A DNA stretch of 64,000 bases from Aminivibrio pyruvatiphilus (GCF_004366815.1 NZ_SORI01000001.1:186001-250000), one strand, 5' to 3'; counted from the first letter of the stretch, positions 31,639-40,390 are shown. A program made the numbers and translations. The notes: generated from the letters alone by a model not told the origin.

Positions 31639-34074
31639 ATGGCGAAGGCAGGGAAAAAGGAAAAGACGGCACCGGACACGGCGCCCCTTTCCACTTCTGA
31701 AAAAAAGAAGACGGCGGTGACGGCCCCTTCCGCAGGCGGAAAGAAGACTTCCCCCGCCTCCGGGAAGAAACCGGCCGCAGGGAAATCCGCACCCGCCGGA
31801 GCGGCGAAAAAGGCGTCCCCTTCCGGCAGGAAGTCTCCGTCTGCCGGGACGGGCAGAAAAGCCTCTTCTGCCGGCAAAAAGACCACAGGAACGAAGAGCG
31901 TTCCCAAAGCACCGCGGCAGAAAACATCCGGACGGTCCGGGACAGCTTCCGCCCTCTCTGAGGCGGGGGCCGGAAAGTCCCTCGTCATCGTCGAATCCCC
32001 CACGAAAGCCAAAACCCTCACCAAGATCCTCGGGCCGAAATACGTGGTCAAGTCGAGCGTGGGGCATATCCGCGACCTGCCGAAAAGCAGGCTGGCCATC
32101 GATGTGGACAACGACTTCGCTCCCGAGTACATTCTCGTCAAGGGCAAGGCCAAGGTGAAGAACGAACTTGCAGGGCTGGCCCAGAAAGCCTCAAGGGTCA
32201 TTCTCGCCTCGGACCCGGACCGCGAAGGGGAAGCCATCGCATGGCATCTCTGCGAACTGCTCGGCATCGACCCCTCATCCCCCTGCAGGGTCCGCTTCTA
32301 CGAGATCACCCCAGGGGCCGTCCGGGAAGCGGTCAACAATCCCGAAGAAGTCAACATGAGCAAGGTGGAGGCCCAGCAGGCCCGCCGGATACTCGACAGG
32401 CTCGTGGGGTACACCCTGAGCCCGCTGCTGTGGAAAAAAATCCGGAGAGGCCTCTCTGCGGGAAGGGTGCAGTCCGTGGCCCTGGCCCTCATCTGTGCCC
32501 GGGAACGGGAGATCCGGGAGTTCGTTCCCAGGGCCTATTGGCTCGTCACCGTCACGGCAGCGGCGGACGACGGCAGGAAGTACGCGCTCCGGGCGGACAG
32601 CCTGGACGGGAAATCCCTCTGGAAAGAGGGCAAATCCCTTCTCATAGATTCCGAAGAGGTTGTGGAGGCCATACTCGGCGAGGTGGAGAAATTCCCCCTC
32701 ACCGTGACCGATTTCAAGGTGAGGGAGAGCCTGAGGGCCGCCCCCGCACCCTTCAAGACGAGTACCCTCCAGCAGGAGGCCGCCCGAAGGAGCAGCCTGT
32801 CCCCCCGCAGAACCATGAGCATAGCCCAGGAACTTTTCGAGGGAGTCGCCATTCCGGGGAGGGGGCCCACCGGCCTGATCACCTACATGCGTACCGACAG
32901 CCTCAGGATAGCGCCCGAGGCCGTGGAGAAATGCAGGGCCTACATCGCCTCCTCCTTCGAGCCGTCGTACCTGCCTGAAAAGGAGAACGCCTATTCCGCC
33001 AAGGGCCGGTCCCAGGATGCCCACGAGGCCATCCGGCCGACGGACGTGACCATCACCCCCGAAAGCCTGGAGGGGATCCTCACTCCCGACCAGATGAAGC
33101 TCTATTCCCTCATCTGGCGGCGGTACGTGGCATCCCAGATGACCCCCGCCCGGGTGGCCAACGCCACCCTCGCCGCTTCCGCGGGCAGGGCGGGTTTCCG
33201 GCAGCTCGGGGAAACCCTGCTCTTTCCCGGGTGGAGCGCCGTGTGGCCCCTGGACCTCAAGGGAGAATCCCTCCTGCCGGCGGTCCGGGGAGAAGTGCTT
33301 GCCGTGGAGGGAACGGAAAAGGAACAGAAATTTACCCGTCCTCCGGCACGGTATTCCGAGGCCACCCTCATCAAGGTCCTCGAGGACGAGGGCGTCGGTC
33401 GGCCGTCCACCTACGCCTCCATCGTGGAGACACTCTATGACCGGGGGTACGTGATCCGCAACGAGGAGCGGCGGCTCCAGTCCACTCCCCTCGGGGAGAC
33501 CGTGGACGAATTCCTGATGAAGTACTTCAACGGCGAAAGCCTCTCCTCCATCGTGGACACAGGGTTTACCGCCCGCATGGAGGAAAGCCTCGACGACGTG
33601 GAGGAGGGAAAGACCCCCTGGCTCTCCGTCCTCCGGGATTTCTGGAAAAATTTCACCGTCACCATGTCCGAGGCCGAAACCGCCCCGGCGGCTCAGCTCC
33701 CACCCCCGGAACCCATAGGGGAGGACTGCCCCGAGTGCGGCAAACCCCTTGTGCTGAAAAACGGACGCTTCGGCGAGTTCGTCGGCTGCAGCGGCTACCC
33801 TGAATGCCGGTTTACCCGTCCCGTCCTCGTCAAAACGGGGGCCGTATGCCCGAAGTGCGGCACGGGGGACGTGGTGAAGCGCAAAAGCAGGAAAGGGAAG
33901 CCGTTCTACGGCTGTTCACGCTACCCCGACTGCGATTTCGTCTCATGGAACCCCCCGTCGGGGAAGGACTGCCCCGAATGCGGCGCAGCCATGATGACCA
34001 CAGGGCGGAAGGGCGGCGAGGAGTGCCCGAAATGCGGGTACGTGCCGCCGAGGGAGACCCGGGACGATGACTGA
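31639..34074 (+). CDS. topA: DNA topoisomerase I with a long basic N-terminal extension
   Basis: An 811-residue type IA topoisomerase that relaxes negative supercoils. Residues 1-110 form a Lys/Ala/Ser/Pro/Gly-rich, histone-H1-like extension not found in typical TopA. The TOPRIM domain begins at about 113 (LVIVESPTKAKTL), the catalytic Tyr is Y416 in LITYMRTDS, and three C-terminal Cys4 zinc ribbons start with CPECGKPL, CPKCGTGD and CPECGAAM. ATG start 9 bases after the small Smg-like gene. It overlaps trmFO by 8 bases, as expected for the conserved topA-trmFO pair. Confidence 0.96.
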   Translation: MAKAGKKEKTAPDTAPLSTSEKKKTAVTAPSAGGKKTSPASGKKPAAGKSAPAGAAKKASPSGRKSPSAGTGRKASSAGKKTTGTKSVPKAPRQKTSGRSGTASALSEAGAGKSLVIVESPTKAKTLTKILGPKYVVKSSVGHIRDLPKSRLAIDVDNDFAPEYILVKGKAKVKNELAGLAQKASRVILASDPDREGEAIAWHLCELLGIDPSSPCRVRFYEITPGAVREAVNNPEEVNMSKVEAQQARRILDRLVGYTLSPLLWKKIRRGLSAGRVQSVALALICAREREIREFVPRAYWLVTVTAAADDGRKYALRADSLDGKSLWKEGKSLLIDSEEVVEAILGEVEKFPLTVTDFKVRESLRAAPAPFKTSTLQQEAARRSSLSPRRTMSIAQELFEGVAIPGRGPTGLITYMRTDSLRIAPEAVEKCRAYIASSFEPSYLPEKENAYSAKGRSQDAHEAIRPTDVTITPESLEGILTPDQMKLYSLIWRRYVASQMTPARVANATLAASAGRAGFRQLGETLLFPGWSAVWPLDLKGESLLPAVRGEVLAVEGTEKEQKFTRPPARYSEATLIKVLEDEGVGRPSTYASIVETLYDRGYVIRNEERRLQSTPLGETVDEFLMKYFNGESLSSIVDTGFTARMEESLDDVEEGKTPWLSVLRDFWKNFTVTMSEAETAPAAQLPPPEPIGEDCPECGKPLVLKNGRFGEFVGCSGYPECRFTRPVLVKTGAVCPKCGTGDVVKRKSRKGKPFYGCSRYPDCDFVSWNPPSGKDCPECGAAMMTTGRKGGEECPKCGYVPPRETRDDD

Positions 34075-35401
34075 CCGTACCGTATCCGTGGTCGGCGGAG
34101 GGCTTGCCGGGTCCGAAGCGGCCTGGATGCTCGCATGCCGGGGAATCCCCGTAACCCTGTACGAGATGCGCCCCCAGGCCACGACGCCGGCCCACAGGAC
34201 GGACGGACTGGCGGAGGTGGTCTGCAGCAATTCCTTCGGGGCCGATTCCACCACCAGCCCTGCAGGGATTCTGAAGGAGGAGCTCCGCGGCCTCGGCAGC
34301 CTCATCCTGAAGTGTGCCGACGCCGCCCGGGTGCCTGCCGGGAAGGCCCTCGCCGTGGACAGGGACATCTTTTCCCGGCTGGTGACGGAGACCCTGGAGA
34401 AACATCCCCTCGTCACCGTGGTCAGAGAGGAATGCGTCTCCGTTCCGGAAGGGCCGGCGATCCTTGCCACGGGCCCTCTGACCTCGCCCGCCATGGCCGG
34501 GGAGATCCGCAGGATGGCCGGGGAGGAATACCTTTCCTTCTTCGATGCCGTCGCCCCGGTGGTGGAGGCGGACTCCATCGACATGACGAAGGCATTCCGC
34601 CTCGGCCGGTGGGGGCAGGAGGACGATTACATCAACTGTCCCTTCACCCGGGAGGAATACGAAGCCTTTATTTCCGCCCTGACCGGCGCCGAAAGAACCC
34701 TTCCCCACGATTTCGAGGACTCGCCCTCCTGGTTCGAGGGGTGCCTTCCCGTGGAGGTTATGGCCTCCCGGGGAACGGACACCCTCCGGTTCGGCCCCCT
34801 GCGGCCCGTGGGCCTTCCCCTCCCCGGAACGGGGGAAGAAGCCTGGGCAGTGGCCCAGCTCCGGCAGGACAACAGGGAAGGTACCCTCTACAATCTCGTA
34901 GGGTTCCAGACCAGCCTCCGGTGGGGCGAGCAGGAGCGGGTCTTCCGGATGATCCCGGGACTTGCCGATGCGGAATTCGCCCGCTTCGGCGTCATGCACC
35001 GGAACATCTACGTCAACGCCCCGGCAGTGCTGGACGGCCGTCTCCGGTTCCGGAACGGCCGGGAGGATCTCTTCCTGGCGGGTCAGATCACAGGCGTGGA
35101 AGGGTACATGGAAAGCACCGCCATGGGGTGCGTCGCGGCCCTCAACATGGCCGCCCTGCTCCTCGGAAAGCCGTTTCCCGAGTGGCCCCGGGAAACGGCC
35201 GCCGGTTCTCTCCTTCACTACCTGGGAGACGCCCTGGAGCGCCGTTTCCAGCCCATGAACGTCAACCTCGGCATCTTCCCCCCCCTGGGGAAAAAAGTCA
35301 GGAACAAGGCCCTGCGGTGCGAACAGGTCGCCCAGCGCGCACGGGAGGCCTTTGATCCCTTCCTTGCGGGCCTGGCGGAACTCGCGGGACCTGCCAGATA
35401 G
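34067..35401 (+). CDS. trmFO: tRNA (uracil-5-)-methyltransferase, folate/FAD-dependent (TrmFO)
   Basis: A 444-residue flavoprotein that makes m5U54 in the tRNA T loop using methylene-tetrahydrofolate. It has the N-terminal FAD motif VVGGGLAGSEAAW, RPQATTPAHRTD and EVVCSNSFGAD near residues 30-60, and the C-terminal GQITGVEGYMESTAMG. The active-site Cys lies in VCSNSF. ATG overlapping topA. Full length. The topA-trmFO-xerC-hslVU-codY order is the Bacillus order. About 160 AT-rich bases follow before xerC. Confidence 0.95.
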   Translation: MTDRTVSVVGGGLAGSEAAWMLACRGIPVTLYEMRPQATTPAHRTDGLAEVVCSNSFGADSTTSPAGILKEELRGLGSLILKCADAARVPAGKALAVDRDIFSRLVTETLEKHPLVTVVREECVSVPEGPAILATGPLTSPAMAGEIRRMAGEEYLSFFDAVAPVVEADSIDMTKAFRLGRWGQEDDYINCPFTREEYEAFISALTGAERTLPHDFEDSPSWFEGCLPVEVMASRGTDTLRFGPLRPVGLPLPGTGEEAWAVAQLRQDNREGTLYNLVGFQTSLRWGEQERVFRMIPGLADAEFARFGVMHRNIYVNAPAVLDGRLRFRNGREDLFLAGQITGVEGYMESTAMGCVAALNMAALLLGKPFPEWPRETAAGSLLHYLGDALERRFQPMNVNLGIFPPLGKKVRNKALRCEQVAQRAREAFDPFLAGLAELAGPAR

Positions 35402-35519
35402 CTCCACTTCCGATTTTTCTCTTAATTTTCTCTCCCAAAAGATGGGAAAAAAGAGATGCAGGAAAGAAAAACTCCGGTCAGGGACAGATTTTACATCACT
35501 GCCGAAAAAACATTAATTG

Positions 35520-35534
35520 ATTCTTTTGAAAAAT
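35520..35534. promoter_or_regulatory. CodY-box-like site in AT-rich xerC promoter region
   Basis: The region 35402-35563 is far more AT-rich than its surroundings and probably carries the promoter of xerC-hslV-hslU-codY; TAAAAT at 35558-35563 with TGC before it could be an extended -10, though it abuts the ATG. ATTCTTTTGAAAAAT (35520-35534) matches the Bacillus CodY consensus at 11 of 15 positions, suggesting autoregulation. CodY of this lineage may use a different motif. Confidence 0.3.
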
Positions 35535-35563
35535 ATCGAGAATCTAGAAAAAGATGCTAAAAT

Positions 35564-36499
35564 ATGCTTATGCAGGAAAAGATATCCGTTTCCCTTGACC
35601 AGTTTTTCGATCACCTCCGGTATGAAAAGGAGGCGTCGCCCCACACGGTGACCAATTACTCCGTGGACCTCGCCCAGTTCGCCGAGTTTCTCGAGGTGCA
35701 GGGGATAGAGTCCCCGGCGGAGGTGGACGGAAAGACCATACGGTCCTGGCTTCGGGAGATGATGGGCTACGGCTACGCGAAAACGTCGGCGGCCAGGAAG
35801 CTTTCCTCGGTCCGGAGCTGGTTCGCCTTCCTGTTTGACCGGGGGCTGATCTCCTCCGACCCCGCGAAGGGAATCCGGGGCCCGAAGCTCCCTTCCAGGC
35901 TGCCCCGGGCCCTCTCACGGGAGGACGCCTTCCGGCTGGTGGACGCTGGACAGCAGGGGGAGGATCCCCTCCGGGATACGGCTGTTCTTGAGCTTCTGTA
36001 CGGCTGCGGCCTCCGGATCGCCGAGCTCGCCTCCCTGCGCTGGCAGGACGTGGACCTGGACGAACGGATGGTCCGGGTTCTCGGCAAAGGAAGCAAGGAA
36101 CGGATTGTCCCCTTCGGGACGTGTGCGCTGAAAGCCCTCGGGAACTGGAGAGATTCGGGAGAGGGAAGCAGCGGGTTCGTCTTCCCCGGCCGGAGGGGAG
36201 GGGCAATTACGGTTCGGACGGTCCACCGGATCGTCCGGAGAGCGGCCCTGAAGGCAGGGGTGGCGAACGTGACGCCCCATGTTCTCCGGCACAGCTTCGC
36301 GACCCACCTCCTTGAGGGAGGCGCATCGCTCAGGGTCCTCCAGGAGCTTCTCGGGCACGAGAGCCTGCTCACCACCCAGCATTACCTCGCCGTCGGGGCG
36401 GATCACCTGCGGAAGAGCTATGAAATGGCCCACCCCCGGGCGAAAGGAGACAACGGAGATGTTCAAGGGAACGACGATAGTGTGTGTCCGCAGGAATGA
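35564..36499 (+). CDS. xerC: Tyrosine recombinase XerC (CodV-like)
   Basis: A 311-residue site-specific recombinase that resolves chromosome dimers at dif sites. It has an N-terminal SAM-like core-binding domain (about 8-95) and a C-terminal catalytic domain with Arg in GCGLRIAEL, Lys in GKGSKERIV, His/Arg in HVLRHSFATHLL, His in LGHESLLTT and the nucleophile Tyr in QHYLAV. ATG at 35564 or 35570. The last 41 bases overlap hslV, an unusually long overlap for this window. Confidence 0.93.
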   Translation: MLMQEKISVSLDQFFDHLRYEKEASPHTVTNYSVDLAQFAEFLEVQGIESPAEVDGKTIRSWLREMMGYGYAKTSAARKLSSVRSWFAFLFDRGLISSDPAKGIRGPKLPSRLPRALSREDAFRLVDAGQQGEDPLRDTAVLELLYGCGLRIAELASLRWQDVDLDERMVRVLGKGSKERIVPFGTCALKALGNWRDSGEGSSGFVFPGRRGGAITVRTVHRIVRRAALKAGVANVTPHVLRHSFATHLLEGGASLRVLQELLGHESLLTTQHYLAVGADHLRKSYEMAHPRAKGDNGDVQGNDDSVCPQE

Positions 36500-36992
36500 C
36501 ATGGTGGCCATGGCCGGCGACGGCCAGGTGACCCTTGGAAACCAGATCATAAAGGCGGGAGCGAAAAAAGTCCGCCGGCTGCACAAGGGAACGGTCCTCG
36601 CCGGGTTCGCCGGGAGCACCGCCGATGCCATGACTCTCCTGGAGAGGTTCGAGAGCCGGCTTGAGGAGAATTCGGGAGACCTGATGCGGTCCGCCGTGTC
36701 GCTGGTGAAGGAATGGCGGACTGACAAGGCTCTGCGGAGGCTCGAAGCCCTCATGATCGTCGCCGACGCAAGGCTTACCCTGATGCTCTCCGGCGCGGGG
36801 GACATCCTGGAACCGGAGAACAACGTGGCTGCCATAGGATCGGGATCCGGTTACGCCCAGGCTGCGGCCCTCGCCTTTCTTGAAAGCGGGAGCCTGCTCC
36901 CGTCGCAGATTGCCCGGAGATCCATCGAAATCGCTTCGGAAATCTGCATATATACGGACAACATCGTCACAGTGGAGGCACTGGGAGAATGA
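36459..36992 (+). CDS. hslV: ATP-dependent protease subunit HslV
   Basis: A 177-residue proteasome-like peptidase (ClpQ). After removal of the first residues the nucleophile Thr is exposed in FKGTTIVCVR; the active-site partner Lys lies in GAKKVRRLHKG and Gly-rich AGFAGSTADA follows. It forms a double hexamer degraded-substrate chamber with HslU. The ATG at 36459 follows GGAG and lies inside the end of xerC. It overlaps hslU by 4 bases. Full length. Confidence 0.96.
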   Translation: MFKGTTIVCVRRNDMVAMAGDGQVTLGNQIIKAGAKKVRRLHKGTVLAGFAGSTADAMTLLERFESRLEENSGDLMRSAVSLVKEWRTDKALRRLEALMIVADARLTLMLSGAGDILEPENNVAAIGSGSGYAQAAALAFLESGSLLPSQIARRSIEIASEICIYTDNIVTVEALGE

Positions 36993-38410
36993 ACATGCAG
37001 GAGAATGACCGGTTCGACCTCACTCCGCGCCAGATCGTGGAGTACCTCGACCGGTATATCGTAGGACAGGAGAAGGCCAAGAAATCCGTGGCCATCGCCC
37101 TGAGAAACAGAATCCGGAGAAGGCGCCTTCCCGAAAATATCGCCAAGGAAGTGGCGCCGAAGAACATTCTCATGGTGGGACCCACCGGCGTGGGCAAGAC
37201 CGAGATCGCCCGGCGCCTCGCCGACCTTGTGAAGGCCCCCTTCGTCAAGGTGGAGGCCACGAAGTTCACCGAGGTGGGCTATGTGGGACGGGACGTGGAA
37301 TCCATCGTGAGGGACCTGGCCGAGACGGCCGTGGCCATGGTGAAGAAGCGGAAGATCGAGGACGTCCGGATTCCCGCCGCGGAGCGGGCGGAGCAGCGGC
37401 TGGCGGACGCCCTGCTGCCCCGGCCGGAGAAAAAAAGCGCCGTGCCCGATTTCATGCGCCTCTTCGGGGGCGGAGGCTCACCGGAAAAGGACCAGGAACG
37501 GGAAGATTCCCCCGAGGAGGAGAGGCTCCGGGATTCCACGCGGAAGAAGATCCTCGCCCTGCTCCGGGAGGGGAAGCTTGACGACCGGGAAGTGGAGATC
37601 GACGTCACCGAGAGCCAGTCGGTGGGAATTCCCCTTCTCGGAGGAGCCGGGATGGACTCCATGGGCATCAACATCGGTGACATGCTTGGCGGACTGATGC
37701 CCAAGAAGACGAAGCGCCGCAGGATGAAGGTCTCCGAGGCGCGGACCATGCTCGCCGCGGAAGAAGCGGAGAAGCTGGTGGACATGGACGCCGTCGTCCG
37801 GGAGGCCCTCGACAAGGCACAGGAAGAGGGAATCGTCTTTCTCGACGAGATCGACAAGGTGGTGGCAAGAGGCGGCACCGGCGGCCCCGACGTCAGCAGG
37901 GAGGGCGTGCAGCGGGATCTTCTGCCCATCGTGGAAGGTTCCCCGGTCCAGACCAAGTACGGTACGGTGAACACGGACCATATTCTTTTCATCAGCGCAG
38001 GGGCTTTCTCCAGCGTGAAGCCCTCGGACCTGGTGCCGGAACTGCAGGGCCGGTTCCCCATCCGGGTTGAGCTTCAGCCCCTGACAAGGGAGGACCTTGC
38101 CCGCATCCTGGTGGAGCCCGAAAACAGCCTGCTGAGGCAGTATACGGCCCTTCTCGCCACGGAAGGCGTACATCTGGACTTCACCCCCGGGGCGGTGGCC
38201 GAAATGGCCCGCCTGGCTGAGCGGATGAACGGCGAAATGGAAAACATCGGGGCCAGGAGGCTCCATGCCATGATAGAGCACCTTCTGGAGAACATCAGCT
38301 TCGGCGCCCCCGAGGAGGGGCAGGGCACGGTCTCCGTAACGCCCGAATTCGTTCGGGAGAGGCTGGAGCCCCTAATTTCGGACAGCGATATCAGAAGATA
38401 TCTTCTGTAG
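36989..38410 (+). CDS. hslU: ATP-dependent protease ATPase subunit HslU
   Basis: A 473-residue AAA+ unfoldase (ClpY) partner of HslV. Walker A is GPTGVGKT near residues 61-68, Walker B VFLDEIDK near 286, an inserted I-domain about 130-245, and the conserved C-terminus SDSDIRRYLL that docks into HslV. ATG overlapping hslV. The last codons also form a perfect 16-bp DNA palindrome (38392-38407). Confidence 0.96.
   Translation: MNMQENDRFDLTPRQIVEYLDRYIVGQEKAKKSVAIALRNRIRRRRLPENIAKEVAPKNILMVGPTGVGKTEIARRLADLVKAPFVKVEATKFTEVGYVGRDVESIVRDLAETAVAMVKKRKIEDVRIPAAERAEQRLADALLPRPEKKSAVPDFMRLFGGGGSPEKDQEREDSPEEERLRDSTRKKILALLREGKLDDREVEIDVTESQSVGIPLLGGAGMDSMGINIGDMLGGLMPKKTKRRRMKVSEARTMLAAEEAEKLVDMDAVVREALDKAQEEGIVFLDEIDKVVARGGTGGPDVSREGVQRDLLPIVEGSPVQTKYGTVNTDHILFISAGAFSSVKPSDLVPELQGRFPIRVELQPLTREDLARILVEPENSLLRQYTALLATEGVHLDFTPGAVAEMARLAERMNGEMENIGARRLHAMIEHLLENISFGAPEEGQGTVSVTPEFVRERLEPLISDSDIRRYLL
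38392..38407. promoter_or_regulatory. Perfect 16-bp palindrome at the end of hslU
   Basis: CAGAAGATATCTTCTG is self-complementary and lies 12 bases before CATAAT (38420-38425), a possible codY -10. It also encodes the conserved HslU tail, so its symmetry could be accidental. Confidence 0.3.
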
Positions 38411-38428
38411 ATTACATTACATAATCCG

Positions 38429-38446
38429 GTACGGACAGTACGGACG
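38429..38446. repeat. Tandem 8-bp repeat in the codY leader
   Basis: GTACGGAC is repeated at 38429-38436 and 38438-38445 with one A between. It sits between the possible -10 at 38420 and the AGGAGG site of codY. Confidence 0.35.
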
Positions 38447-38471
38447 GATACCATATCAGGAGGGATTTTGA

Positions 38472-39320
38472 GTGGCTACAAAGAAGAACAAAATAGTCGA
38501 AGAAGCAAAAGCGGCGGGACCTCATATGATCGATGAGGATCCGGGACTGAAGGATCTCCTCGAGAAAACGCGGCAGGTGGGCAGGGCCCTCCAGAGCCGC
38601 CGGGAAGGTACAAGGCCCGATTACAACAAGCTCGCCAAACTGCTGTGCGAGTTCTCCACGGCCAACGTGTACCTTATCAACAGGGAGGGCAAGATCCTCG
38701 GCCATTCCTGGATTTCCGAGTACCATTCCGAGGAAGTGTCCAACTTCATCGATAAGGGATATATGCCCGAGGTCTTCGTGGAGAAGATGAACCAGCACCG
38801 GGAGACCATGTTGAGCGAGACGGACGGCTACCTGTTCGACGACGCCAACGCCGACGCGCCCGAGAAGCACATGCTGTACATTCCCATTTACGGCGCTGCG
38901 GAGAGGCTCGGCACTCTGCTCCTCGTGCGGTTCTTCCAGCCCTTCTCCATGAGGGACCTCGTGCTTGCGGAGTACCTGGCCACCCTCGTGGGCATCGAAA
39001 TTCTCCACGAGAGGACGAAGAACATCGAAGAACGGTCCAGGGAACGCCTCATCGTCCAGATGGCCATGAGGGCTCTCTCCTACTCGGAAGTGGAATCGGT
39101 GAAGCACATCATCAGCGAACTCGGCTCCTTCGAGGGCGTGGTCATCGCCAGCAAGGTGGCCGACCGGGTGGGCGTCACCAGGAGCGTCATCGTGAACGCC
39201 CTCCGGAAGCTGGAAAGTGCCGGCATCATCGAAAGCCGGAGCCTCGGCATGAAGGGAACCTTCATCAAGGTGCTCAGTCCTCTCTTCGTGGAAGAACTGG
39301 GAGTGCTGCAGAAAGACTGA
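38472..39320 (+). CDS. codY: GTP- and branched-chain-amino-acid-responsive repressor CodY
   Basis: A 282-residue global regulator of nutrient limitation. Residues about 25-175 form the GAF domain that in Bacillus binds Ile/Val/Leu, and residues about 200-270 the winged helix with ASKVADRVGVTRSVIVNALRK (split as ASKVADRVGVTRS and VIVNALRKLE), the CodY recognition helix. It has an N-terminal polar extension of about 20 residues. GTG start after CAGGAGGG. Found mainly in Firmicutes, so its presence here in the exact Bacillus context is notable. It sits next to the flagellar genes it controls in some species. Confidence 0.94.
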   Translation: MATKKNKIVEEAKAAGPHMIDEDPGLKDLLEKTRQVGRALQSRREGTRPDYNKLAKLLCEFSTANVYLINREGKILGHSWISEYHSEEVSNFIDKGYMPEVFVEKMNQHRETMLSETDGYLFDDANADAPEKHMLYIPIYGAAERLGTLLLVRFFQPFSMRDLVLAEYLATLVGIEILHERTKNIEERSRERLIVQMAMRALSYSEVESVKHIISELGSFEGVVIASKVADRVGVTRSVIVNALRKLESAGIIESRSLGMKGTFIKVLSPLFVEELGVLQKD

Positions 39321-39321
39321 T

Positions 39322-39349
39322 TCAAGTCCGGGGGAAAGCCCGCCGAAAC
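39322..39349 (+). promoter_or_regulatory. Sigma-28-like promoter before flgB
   Basis: TCAAGTCC at 39322-39329, a 12-base gap, then GCCGAAAC at 39342-39349. The FliA consensus is TAAAGTTT, 11 bases, GCCGATAA. The same layout recurs before fliJ. It begins 2 bases after the codY stop and 35 bases before flgB. Confidence 0.4.
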
Positions 39350-39383
39350 ACACAGTAAGAACCGGGGCGGGAGGGAATGCGCC

Positions 39384-39785
39384 ATGATGGGCGACTTCAA
39401 CTGGAAAGTAATGGAGAAAAACCTCGAGGGGCTTTCGAAGCGCTTTGAAGCCACGTCGAGAAACATTGCCAACGCAAACACACCTGAGTTCGCCCGGCGG
39501 AACGTCTCCTTCGAGGACCAGCTCAGAGATCTCGTGGACGGTCCCCGGAGGCTCCCCATGACCGTTACGGACGAAGGTCATATCCCTTCGGGACCGCTGG
39601 CAGTGAGTTCTGTGATTCCCGAGGAGATCAAGGTGTACGACGAGAAATTCCGGCTTGACGGAAACAACGTGGATCCCGAAAGGGAGATGGCCGTCATGTC
39701 CCAGACGAGAATGGCCTACAATGCCATGACCCGTTTCGCCGCCAAGAAAAGCTCTCTGTACCGCCTGGTCATAGGAGGAAGATAG
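39384..39785 (+). CDS. flgB: Flagellar proximal rod protein FlgB
   Basis: A 133-residue rod subunit. It has the N-terminal rod motif with SRNIANANTPEFARRNVSFE (residues 26-45) shared by axial proteins, a mid part with NNVDPEREMAVMSQ, and a C-terminal amphipathic helix. It forms the part of the rod nearest the MS ring with FlgC. It is exported without a signal peptide through the flagellar apparatus. ATG at 39384, where a second ATG follows at 39387; GGGAGGG upstream. First gene of the cluster and 2 bases before flgC. Confidence 0.94.
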   Translation: MMGDFNWKVMEKNLEGLSKRFEATSRNIANANTPEFARRNVSFEDQLRDLVDGPRRLPMTVTDEGHIPSGPLAVSSVIPEEIKVYDEKFRLDGNNVDPEREMAVMSQTRMAYNAMTRFAAKKSSLYRLVIGGR

Positions 39786-39787
39786 CC

Positions 39788-40207
39788 ATGAGAATGTTCC
39801 GCGCCATCGACGTGTCAGGGAGCTCTCTCACAGCGCACAGACTCTGGCTCGACTCCATATCGGCGAACCTGGCGAACGTGAACACCACCCGGACCGCGGA
39901 AGGCGGCCCATACCGCAGAAAGGTGCCGGTCTTCGCCGAGATGCTCGACAAGACCATCGGCGGCTACGAGGACACCGGGGGAGTCCGGGTAGTGGAAATC
40001 GCCGAGGATGACACCCCTCCCCGGCTGGCCTACCAGCCCGACCACCCTGATGCGGACGAGGAAGGGTACGTTGCCTTCCCGAACGTGAACGTGGTCCGGG
40101 AAATGGCGGACATGCTCACCGCAAGCCGGGCCTACGAGGCAAACCTTGCGGTGGCCGACGCCGCCCGGAACATGTGGGCAGGGGCCCTGGAAATAATGCG
40201 GGGGTAG
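39788..40207 (+). CDS. flgC: Flagellar proximal rod protein FlgC
   Basis: A 139-residue rod subunit with the axial-protein N-terminus (LDSISANLANVNTTR, residues 21-35), YVAFPNVNVVREMADM near 94-109, and a C-terminal helix. It stacks on FlgB in the proximal rod. ATG start after GGAGGAAG. A terminator and a new promoter separate it from fliE, so flgBC can form their own unit. Confidence 0.94.
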   Translation: MRMFRAIDVSGSSLTAHRLWLDSISANLANVNTTRTAEGGPYRRKVPVFAEMLDKTIGGYEDTGGVRVVEIAEDDTPPRLAYQPDHPDADEEGYVAFPNVNVVREMADMLTASRAYEANLAVADAARNMWAGALEIMRG

Positions 40208-40283
40208 CATTTCCCCCGCTATCAATCGGGCAGCATATGGAAAGTTCTTGAATTCAAAGGACTTTCGGCTCATGGAACAACAG

Positions 40284-40315
40284 ACGGGAGGCGCATGTAT
40301 GCACCTCCCGTTTTT
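40284..40315 (+). terminator. Terminator between flgC and fliE
   Basis: ACGGGAGG (40284-40291) pairs with CCTCCCGT (40304-40311); the inner GCAT/ATGC extends the stem past one mismatch. TTTTT follows. It splits the flagellar cluster. Confidence 0.8.
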
Positions 40316-40343
40316 GTTATAAATGTCCCTGCTGTGTTAATAT
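40314..40343 (+). promoter_or_regulatory. Promoter region of fliE
   Basis: TTGTTA (40314-40319), 18 bases, then TAATAT (40338-40343) preceded by TGT, an extended -10. An overlapping sigma-D-like reading is TTAA (40337-40340), 15 bases, TCGATAT (40356-40362). Either would restart transcription after the terminator, before the GGAGGAGAGG site of fliE. Confidence 0.5.
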
Positions 40344-40390
40344 ATGGCTGCACTATCGATATTGTCAGAAAAAAAGGAGGAGAGGGCCCC

